Shown here one piece after another: positions 1 to 4,582 of a stretch of DNA of 6,007 nucleotides. A program made the position numbers and the translations under genes. Source of the DNA: an uncultured Verrucomicrobiales bacterium (GTDB lineage Bacteria; Verrucomicrobiota; Verrucomicrobiae; Limisphaerales; CANJSG01); contig CAMLMI010000307.1 in NCBI GenBank assembly GCA_946480965.1, positions 1 to 6,007 of the forward strand, read 5' to 3'. Numbering within the stretch: the first letter of the stretch is position 1; each line of letters begins with the position of its first letter. The notes beneath the pieces were generated by a model that worked only from the letters and a program-made list of their open reading frames with translations, ran no database searches and had not been told where the DNA came from.

Positions 1-78
1 CGGGTCCGTTGGCACGGCCGGTGGCCGATGCTCCTGCTGGCCGTCGTGGTGTCGCTGGTGTTGGCCAAGCCGTTTTGA
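1..78 (+). CDS. C-terminal end of a membrane protein (partial)
   Basis: Reading frame 1 is open from the window edge to a TGA at 76-78 and encodes 25 residues. The visible tail begins with basic and aromatic residues (RVRWHGRW) and continues as a hydrophobic run (PMLLLAVVVSLVLA) ending in KPF, which looks like a last transmembrane helix preceded by a positively charged loop. The family cannot be told from so little. The gene ends 9 bases before the stop codon of the convergent gene at 88-717, and no clear terminator hairpin fits between them. The call rests on frame, hydrophobicity and tight convergent packing only. Confidence 0.45.
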   Translation, partial: RVRWHGRWPMLLLAVVVSLVLAKPF

Positions 79-87
79 CCGGCGGCA

Positions 88-717
88 TCACGGTCCCAGC
101 CGTTCGACGCGGTAGAAACGGAGCGGGCCCGCAGGCGTGTTCGTGATCGCCGTCGTGTTCCCGGCCGACGGGATCGCTTCCCCCACCGGCACGAACGGCT
201 CCGCCAGATCGGACGAGACCCGCAGCCGATAGGTGCGGTCCGGTTCGCTGCTCCATGCGAGGACCAGATTGCCGTCCACCAAGCGGGAGATGCCCACGAC
301 CGGAACGGACATCGCCGGATGCCAGATGCCGAAGTAGGGCGAGGGCTTGCCGCCGGCCGTCAGGAAGGTGCCGCCCACATGGACCGCCGTCTCCGTCGCG
401 GCCACGGCCGACACGGTGTTGGCCAAGCCGCTGCCCAACCGGGACCAAGAGGCGCCGTCCCACCGCGCCACCCGCGTGGCGTTGCTGCCGCCCGCCCGGG
501 CGAAGGTGCCGCCCGCATAGAGCAGGTTGCCCATCGCCGCGAGCGCCTTGGGCGTGACGCCCGGAGCCCCGAAACGCTCGTCCCAGACCCCTTCGCTTTC
601 GGCCGCGCGGGACCCTCCGGCGAGGAGAAGCATCGTGGTGATCGCGAGGCAACGGAGGAGGCCGAGCGGGCCAGGGAGCGAAACGGATTCATGGCTCCTT
701 TCGCATGGTGTTGTCAT
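88..717 (-). CDS. Short secreted propeller-repeat protein
   Basis: The 209-residue product starts at ATG 717. It has a long N-region, a hydrophobic stretch at about residues 17-34 and a likely signal peptidase I site near SRA|AES (about 38), so it should be exported. Residues 43-133 hold two related blades: YAGGTFARAGG (67-77) followed by VARWDGASWSRLGSGL, then HVGGTFLTAGG (113-123) followed by FGIWHP. Such AGGxF repeats are typical of bacterial WD-like propeller proteins. Residues 140-205 form a beta-rich module (LVLAWSSEPDRTYRLRVSSDL, ending LRFYRV), a pattern I associate with Verrucomicrobiota surface proteins. Full propellers need more blades, so this may be a shortened relative or an oligomerising protein. 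No Shine-Dalgarno sequence or promoter is evident. It lies downstream of the carH-SRPBCC pair on the same strand, but 155 bases separate them, so co-transcription is uncertain. Its function is unknown. Confidence 0.75.
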   Translation of the reverse strand: MTTPCERSHESVSLPGPLGLLRCLAITTMLLLAGGSRAAESEGVWDERFGAPGVTPKALAAMGNLLYAGGTFARAGGSNATRVARWDGASWSRLGSGLANTVSAVAATETAVHVGGTFLTAGGKPSPYFGIWHPAMSVPVVGISRLVDGNLVLAWSSEPDRTYRLRVSSDLAEPFVPVGEAIPSAGNTTAITNTPAGPLRFYRVERLGP

Positions 718-872
718 GGATGACTGACACTCTTCAGGACCGACCCGGTCCGGTGCCCCAGCCGAAGAACTACGGGACGAAGTTGTGCCTGCCCGATCCG
801 GGATGGGCCGGAATTTATCCGCGCGGAGTCAGGCCAGGGCCAGCTTCTGCGAACACGGGCCGCCTGCGGAAT

Positions 873-1331
873 TCAGGCCGGATTCGCGGGAGGAAACAGG
901 CGCTCCAGCTGCTCCCGCCGGTAGGCGAAGATCGTCTCCACGTCGCGCTGCACGAAGATGCGGTTGACGAGCGCGCCGCCGGGCACGGCGTAGTCCACGC
1001 GGTCGCGGCAAAGGGTGCCGCCGTCCTTTTCCTCGAAGGAATGCTCGTGGACCCATTGCCGATAAGGCCCCTTGAGCTGGCGGTCCACGAAGCGGAAGGG
1101 CGGTTCCCAGACGGTGATCTGGGTGCGCCAGCGGATCGGGAAGCCGCGCAGCTTCAGCCGGTAGTCGATCAACGCCCCCGGCCGCATCGCGATGGGACCC
1201 GGCGTGAGGATGCGGAAGTCGAGCCAGGGCGGGGTGATGGCCTGGAGATTGGCGGCGTCGGTGAAGAACGGGAACACCTCGGCGCGCGGCCGGGGCAGCC
1301 ATTGCTCCATCTCGAAGCGGTGGACGGTCAC
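873..1331 (-). CDS. SRPBCC-family ligand-binding protein (COG4276-like)
   Basis: This 152-residue protein fits the SRPBCC (START/Bet v1-like) fold, which forms a hydrophobic pocket for lipids or other small ligands. The family hallmarks visible are FFTDAANLQAITPPWLDF (residues 22-39), a central WRTQITVWEPPFRFVD segment, WVHEHSFEEKDGGTLCRDRVDY (about 93-114) and a C-terminal IFAYRREQLERLF helix. The best-matching group, from memory, is the cytoplasmic COG4276 set. The chosen start is a GTG at 1331, four bases after the carH stop codon; an ATG at 1310 (residue 8) is the alternative, but HRFEMEQWLPRP just before it looks like conserved family sequence. There is no Shine-Dalgarno motif, so translation is probably coupled to carH. 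Relatives are often found beside B12-binding MerR regulators, SDRs and photolyases in light-response clusters, which suggests a role with lipids, isoprenoids or pigments. The ligand is unknown. Confidence 0.86.
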   Translation of the reverse strand: MTVHRFEMEQWLPRPRAEVFPFFTDAANLQAITPPWLDFRILTPGPIAMRPGALIDYRLKLRGFPIRWRTQITVWEPPFRFVDRQLKGPYRQWVHEHSFEEKDGGTLCRDRVDYAVPGGALVNRIFVQRDVETIFAYRREQLERLFPPANPA

Positions 1332-1335
1332 GGGA

Positions 1336-2292
1336 TCAGGCGGTTTTGGCTGGAGGTTTTCCGCGCAGCTGCTCCAACGCGGGATACAGCGCGTCTAGGG
1401 AACCCACGCAATGCGCGCCGATCTCCCGGATCGCGTCGAGGTAGCCGGGCACGGCGCGTCCGCCGACCAGAATCGCGACATCGGCGGGCAGGAACTTGCG
1501 CAGGCTCACCAGTTCCGCGGCGAGGAACGGATCGTCGTCCGGATACACGATGCTCAGGAGCACCGCGCGCGAGCGGTTCAGCCGGACCGCGCCTGCGATC
1601 TCCGACGCCGGGAGCGAGGTGCCGAGATACGTGACCCGCCAGCCCTGGTTCCGCGCTGCAGCCGCCACCAGCACCGCGCCCAACTCGTGCAATTGCCCGG
1701 CCGGCGTGGCGACGATCAGCCCGGGAGCGGTCTCCGACGGGGCGAAGGGCCGGGAAGCGTTCCACAGGAAGGTGCGGATCGCGTCGCTCGCGAAATGTTC
1801 GTGCGCCACGGTGAGATCGCCCGAGCGCCAGCGTTCGCCCACTTCCACGGTCAATGGCGCGATCAGGTGGGTCAGCAGCGCCTGGTGCCCCAGGGCGATC
1901 AGCGCCTCCGTGAATTGCCCCTCCAGCTCCGTCTGGTCCATCCGGGCGATCGCGGCCAGACACTCCGGACGGAAACGGGCCGCTGCGGCTTCATGGCCCG
2001 GACCCGCAGCCGGAGCGGCCACCGCCGAAGGCGACAACAGGGGTTCGGCCGCGACCAGTTCGCGCAGGGTTTCGGTGGAGAGCCGGGCAATGTTTGAGAT
2101 GCCGTGTCCCGCTTGGGTGGCCCGGCGGAGGAGCTTGAGCCGCTCCACTTCGCCCGAGCTGTAAAGCCTTCGGTTGGAATCGGTCCGGTTTGGTGTCACC
2201 GCGCCGTAACGTTTTTCCCAGATCCGTATGACGTGGGCGTTCAAGCCGGTCTGTTGGGCCACGGCTTTGATGGTGTGCAACGCTTCCGACAT
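1336..2292 (-). CDS. carH: CarH/LitR-type B12-dependent photoreceptor repressor (MerR family)
   Basis: This 318-residue protein has the three-part CarH layout. Residues 7-75 are a MerR winged helix-turn-helix (IKAVAQQTGLNAHVIRIWEKRY, then the wing PNRTDSNRRLYS). An Ala/Pro-rich linker spans about 80-105. Residues 110-180 form the helical bundle that caps cobalamin and contain Trp155 followed after nine residues by Glu165-His166, the W-x9-EH signature of adenosylcobalamin photoreceptors. Residues 190-312 are a Rossmann-like B12-binding domain with His202 in QLHELG as the expected lower axial ligand and Gly277-Gly278 near the nucleotide tail. In studied CarH proteins the dark AdoCbl-bound tetramer represses carotenoid genes, and light breaks the Co-C bond and dissolves the tetramer. 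The divergent sigma factor/crtI operon and the 11-bp repeats in between fit that role. Oddity: the usual acidic residue of ExHxxG is Gln200. The ATG at 2292 begins directly before the HTH; no Shine-Dalgarno sequence is seen. Confidence 0.93.
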   Translation of the reverse strand: MSEALHTIKAVAQQTGLNAHVIRIWEKRYGAVTPNRTDSNRRLYSSGEVERLKLLRRATQAGHGISNIARLSTETLRELVAAEPLLSPSAVAAPAAGPGHEAAAARFRPECLAAIARMDQTELEGQFTEALIALGHQALLTHLIAPLTVEVGERWRSGDLTVAHEHFASDAIRTFLWNASRPFAPSETAPGLIVATPAGQLHELGAVLVAAAARNQGWRVTYLGTSLPASEIAGAVRLNRSRAVLLSIVYPDDDPFLAAELVSLRKFLPADVAILVGGRAVPGYLDAIREIGAHCVGSLDALYPALEQLRGKPPAKTA

Positions 2293-2305
2293 AGAGGGTT
2301 TTTAC

Positions 2306-2327
2306 TTAGACAAACTTTGGACAACCA
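2306..2327. promoter_or_regulatory. Putative CarH operator, carH side (two 11-bp direct repeats)
   Basis: Two adjacent 11-bp units, TTAGACAAACT (2306-2316) and TTGGACAACCA (2317-2327), agree at 8 of 11 positions, with the GACA core at 2309 and again at 2320. The 11-bp spacing equals that known for CarH operators, which are direct repeats rather than the palindromes usual for MerR proteins. The site ends 14 bases upstream of the carH ATG, so a bound tetramer could block the gene's own expression. The operator assignment is inferred from spacing and context. Confidence 0.6.
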
Positions 2328-2368
2328 ATCGGGTAGCACTTGGGTCCGATAAAGTAAAGGGAAGGAAT

Positions 2369-2380
2369 TTTTCGCGAAAA
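2369..2380. repeat. Perfect 12-bp palindrome in the middle of the divergent region
   Basis: TTTTCGCGAAAA is a perfect inverted repeat without a loop, centred at 2374/2375, close to the midpoint of the carH-sigma intergenic region. It has the form of a site for a dimeric regulator and differs from the GACA direct repeats. A palindrome of this size has a chance of a few percent in a 200-base region, so a random origin is not excluded. No protein is assigned. Confidence 0.4.
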
Positions 2381-2424
2381 TGCCTTTAAGTCGCTGAAAA
2401 TTGCGCGTTTGAGTGATATTAAAC

Positions 2425-2443
2425 AAAACTTTGACAAAACTTT
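2425..2443 (+). repeat. 11-bp-spaced AAAACTTT direct repeat over the -35 box
   Basis: AAAACTTT occurs at 2425-2432 and again, exactly 11 bases on, at 2436-2443. The pair flanks and includes the TTGACA -35 box at 2431-2436. A related AAACTTTG lies at 2312-2319 within the carH-side repeats. The second copy is also part of CAAAACTTTTG (2435-2445), an inverted repeat with one central base. Overlap of ~11-bp direct repeats with the -35 element is what is described for the Thermus CarH operator; here it is an inference. Confidence 0.55.
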
Positions 2444-2459
2444 TGAACATAGACATAAC
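2431..2459 (+). promoter_or_regulatory. Sigma-70-type promoter of the sigma factor/SDR/crtI operon
   Basis: A perfect -35 box TTGACA (2431-2436) is followed, after the optimal 17 bases, by CATAAC (2454-2459), which matches four of six positions of the TATAAT consensus. An A-rich stretch lies just upstream (2421-2429) and could act as an UP element. Transcription would start near 2466, giving a leader of about 35 bases to the ATG at 2501. Both elements are covered by the proposed CarH repeats, which suits repression by steric blocking. Confidence 0.65.
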
Positions 2460-2470
2460 CTAGACAGTCA
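2449..2470. promoter_or_regulatory. Putative CarH operator, sigma factor side (two 11-bp direct repeats)
   Basis: Two adjacent units, ATAGACATAAC (2449-2459) and CTAGACAGTCA (2460-2470), share TAGACA with an exact 11-bp spacing (GACA at 2452 and 2463). The same TNGACA core occurs in the pair next to carH. The site overlaps the -10 box and the predicted transcription start. It is out of phase with the AAAACTTT pair (2425-2443), so the two pairs may be separate half-operators or the true register may differ. Assignment to CarH is inferred. Confidence 0.58.
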
Positions 2471-2500
2471 TTGAACGAGAACAACAAACCCCGACTCGTC

Positions 2501-3655
2501 ATGTTGAACAAAATCTCCCCCCGCTCCGCTCAAGCCTCCCGCGTGCTGCCTGCCCGCCTGAAGCCCGCTCCGCGTCTCGTTCGGCCCATCCAGTTGCGGG
2601 CGGAAGCTTCATCGGGCCCGTTGGCCAAACAGCCTTCGCGGGTCTCCCGGCCTACGCCGGTTCCCCGGACCAAGCCCTCGCGCTCGGCCTCGCGTTCGTC
2701 GGCCAAGCCGACCAAGGAGACGGCACGTCCAGAAACGGTCCTGGCTCCCATCGTGGTTCTCCGCGACCCGATTCCGGTCACGACCGCTGCCGAATCCGAG
2801 CCGACCGTTTCCCGTTCGCCCTACGATTCCGATTCCGCCCTGTCGCTCTACATGCGCCACGTGGGCGAGGTGCCTTTGCTCAGCATCCAGGAAGAGATCG
2901 AGCTGGCCGCCCGGATCAAGGCCGGGGACGAGTCTGCCCGCGAGCACATGATCCGCGCCAACCTGCGGCTCGTGGTGAAGATCGCCCGTGAATACGAAAA
3001 CCTCGGCCTGCCGCTGCTCGACCTGATCAACGAGGGCAACATCGGCCTGATGAAGGCCATTGAACGCTTCGACCCGGCCAAAGGCGGCAAGCTCTCCACC
3101 TACGGTTCTTGGTGGATCAAGCAGTCGATCCGGCGGGCGTTGGCCAACCAGTCCAAGACCATCCGCCTGCCGGTCCATGTCGTGGACAAGCTCTGCAAGA
3201 TCCGCCGCGCCGCCGCGCTGCTCCATGAAGAGCTCGGCCGCGAGGCGACGGACGAGGAACTGGCCCGCGAGATGAAGATGCCCGCCTGGCGCATCGCCGA
3301 GATGCGCGCCGCCTCCGTGCGGCCCGCGTCGTTGGAAGCACCGGTCGGCGAAGACGATTCCGCGAGGCTCGGCGACCTGGTCGAGGACCAGAACGCGGTC
3401 GATCCCTTCGAGGAACTGCAGGACAAGTCGATGACCCACATGGTGCTCGATTTCCTCGACGAGCTCCCCGAACGCGAAGCGACGATTCTCCGCCGCCGCT
3501 TCGGTCTCGACGGCGATCCCGAGGAAACTTTGGAGGACATCGGACAGCGCTTCGGCGTCACCCGCGAACGCATCCGCCAGCTCCAGAACATCGCCCTCGG
3601 CAAGCTCCGCCGCCGGGTGGAGAAGATGGAGGAAGTGCAGGAACTGGCCGCCTGA
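2501..3655 (+). CDS. Group-2-like sigma-70 factor with basic N-terminal extension
   Basis: The 384-residue product is an RNA polymerase sigma factor of the RpoD/RpoS class. Residues about 110-143 are region 1.2 (SALSLYMRHVGEVPLLSIQEE), 145-215 are region 2 (LRLVVKIAREYENLGLPLLD, GNIGLMKAIERFDP, STYGSWWIKQSIRRAL: core binding and -10 recognition), 222-300 are region 3, and 315-372 are region 4 with the -35-binding helix-turn-helix (TLEDIGQRFGVTRERIRQLQ). Region 1.1 is absent. In its place residues 1-107 are rich in Arg, Lys, Pro and Ser and look disordered. The frame also opens at a TTG (2471), but a transcript from the promoter at 2431-2459 would leave only about five bases before it, so the ATG at 2501 is preferred. 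Divergence from carH and repeats over the promoter suggest that light controls it. It is probably an alternative rather than the housekeeping factor, and its target promoters are unknown. Confidence 0.92.
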   Translation: MLNKISPRSAQASRVLPARLKPAPRLVRPIQLRAEASSGPLAKQPSRVSRPTPVPRTKPSRSASRSSAKPTKETARPETVLAPIVVLRDPIPVTTAAESEPTVSRSPYDSDSALSLYMRHVGEVPLLSIQEEIELAARIKAGDESAREHMIRANLRLVVKIAREYENLGLPLLDLINEGNIGLMKAIERFDPAKGGKLSTYGSWWIKQSIRRALANQSKTIRLPVHVVDKLCKIRRAAALLHEELGREATDEELAREMKMPAWRIAEMRAASVRPASLEAPVGEDDSARLGDLVEDQNAVDPFEELQDKSMTHMVLDFLDELPEREATILRRRFGLDGDPEETLEDIGQRFGVTRERIRQLQNIALGKLRRRVEKMEEVQELAA

Positions 3656-3669
3656 ACGCCCCCAATCGC

Positions 3670-4386
3670 ATGGTCACACTCGTTTTCGGCGGCAACGGCG
3701 GCATCGGTTCGGAGCTGGCCCGGCAAATGGCGGGAGCCGGCGACGCCGTGGTTGTCGCGTCGCGTTCGGCGGAAAGCTCGTCGGTCCCCGGCGTGATCGC
3801 CCGCACGGTGGACGCCACCCGCTCCGCCGAGGTGGACGCGCTCGTCGAATCCGTCGTGGCCGAACACGGTCGCCTGGACGCGGTGGCCAACTGCATCGGG
3901 TCCCTCCTCCTGAAACCGGCCCATCTCACGTCCGACGACGAATGGGCCGCCACGCTGGCGACCAGCTTGAACACCTCGTTCTTCATCCTCCGCGCCGCCG
4001 TCCGGCCGATGATGAAACAACGCTCCGGATCAGTCGTGCTGCTGGCCTCCGCCGTCGCCCAGCGCGGCATGGTCAACCACGAAGCCATCGCGGCGGCCAA
4101 GGGCGGAGTCGCCGCCTTGGCCCGCTCCGCCGCCGCCACCTACGCCCGCTACGGCGTGCGTGTGAACTGCGTCGCGCCCGGACTCGTGGAGACTCCCCTG
4201 AGCCGCCCGATCACGTCGAACGAAGCCAACCTCAAAGCCTCCACCGCGCTCCATCCGTTGGGACGCATCGGCCAGCCCGCCGAAGTCGCCTCCGCCGTGC
4301 ATTGGCTCCTCCGCCCCGAGCAGGGCTGGATCACCGGCCAGTGCCTCGGCGTCGATGGCGGCCTCGCCACCTTGCAAGCCCGTTGA
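3670..4386 (+). CDS. Atypical short-chain dehydrogenase/reductase lacking the catalytic Tyr
   Basis: This 238-residue protein has the full SDR Rossmann fold. The cofactor loop is FGGNGGIG (residues 6-13, Phe in place of the usual Thr), NCIG (74-77) stands for NAG, Asn101 and Ser127 occupy their usual active-site positions, and VRVNCVAPGLVETPL (163-177) and ITGQCLGVDGG (221-231) are the classical C-terminal blocks. In the YxxxK signature, however, Lys144 is kept while the Tyr position is Ile140 (HEAIAAAK). Classical oxidoreductase chemistry therefore looks impaired or uses another residue, perhaps His137 or Glu138. The gene starts 14 bases after the sigma factor stop codon, without a Shine-Dalgarno motif, and is followed after four bases by a small ORF, so all share an operon. 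A part in carotenoid or fatty acid modification, or a binding role, is possible. The substrate is unknown. Confidence 0.9.
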   Translation: MVTLVFGGNGGIGSELARQMAGAGDAVVVASRSAESSSVPGVIARTVDATRSAEVDALVESVVAEHGRLDAVANCIGSLLLKPAHLTSDDEWAATLATSLNTSFFILRAAVRPMMKQRSGSVVLLASAVAQRGMVNHEAIAAAKGGVAALARSAAATYARYGVRVNCVAPGLVETPLSRPITSNEANLKASTALHPLGRIGQPAEVASAVHWLLRPEQGWITGQCLGVDGGLATLQAR

Positions 4387-4390
4387 ACCC

Positions 4391-4582
4391 ATGAATTCGC
4401 TCCTTCTCGTCCGCTTTGTCCGCCACAAGCCGCTCGCCCAGTTCTGGGCCGATGCTTCGCCCGTCCAGCCCCGCTCCGAGGCCCAGGATCTCCAGGTCCC
4501 GGCGACGAAGCCTCCTTCCGCATCCGCTCCGTCCTCCTCCGGCCACACCACCTTCATCCTCCGCCATCCCTCCAACCCATGA
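4391..4582 (+). CDS. Small hypothetical protein coupled to the desaturase
   Basis: A 63-residue ORF begins with ATG four bases after the SDR stop codon, and its TGA overlaps the start of the desaturase gene in an ATGA (4579-4582). It fills nearly all the space between the two genes. Third codon positions are mostly G or C, as in its neighbours. The product starts with a short hydrophobic and basic segment (MNSLLLVRFVRHKPLAQFW), continues with a Pro/Ser/Ala-rich low-complexity middle and ends with FILRHPSNP. No known family is recognised. It could be a true small protein, a leader that couples desaturase translation to the upstream genes, or a chance ORF; the tight packing on both sides favours real translation. 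Confidence 0.5.
   Translation: MNSLLLVRFVRHKPLAQFWADASPVQPRSEAQDLQVPATKPPSASAPSSSGHTTFILRHPSNP

Larger units (their letters stand above)
2293..2500. promoter_or_regulatory. AT-rich divergent control region between carH and the sigma factor gene
   Basis: These 208 bases separate the divergent starts of carH and the sigma factor gene, and are strikingly richer in A and T than all neighbouring sequence. They hold no convincing gene. They contain a sigma-70-type promoter for the rightward operon (2431-2459), three pairs of 11-bp direct repeats (2306-2327, 2425-2443, 2449-2470) and a central 12-bp palindrome (2369-2380). I could not find a convincing -35/-10 pair for leftward carH transcription; its promoter may be weak or overlap the rightward one. 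Confidence 0.85.

Noticed and set aside
58..430. 15-base direct repeat GTGTTGGCCAAGCCG at 58-72 and 416-430
   Set aside because: The copies lie in unrelated coding contexts (a membrane protein end and, in antisense, a propeller gene). Flanks do not match, so a shared mobile or recombination origin is unlikely.
737..751. GGACC-GACCC-GGTCC hairpin between the SRPBCC gene and the secreted protein gene
   Set aside because: The stem has only five pairs and no T-run follows on either strand, so it is not a convincing intrinsic terminator.
862..878. GCCTG-CGGAATT-CAGGC hairpin overlapping the SRPBCC stop codon
   Set aside because: The five-pair stem has no adjoining T-run, and hairpins of this size are common by chance in GC-rich DNA.
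705..1634. A 309-codon plus-strand frame opposite the SRPBCC protein and carH
   Set aside because: It lies antisense to two well-supported genes and its translation shows no domain, only GC-rich composition.
2319..2324. TTGTCC on the minus strand as a -35 box for carH
   Set aside because: No -10-like sequence lies 16-18 bases further on, and transcription would begin at or inside the start codon region.
2609..3439. Long minus-strand frame opposite the sigma factor gene
   Set aside because: It is the complement of a highly conserved sigma-70 reading frame and shows no family motif of its own.
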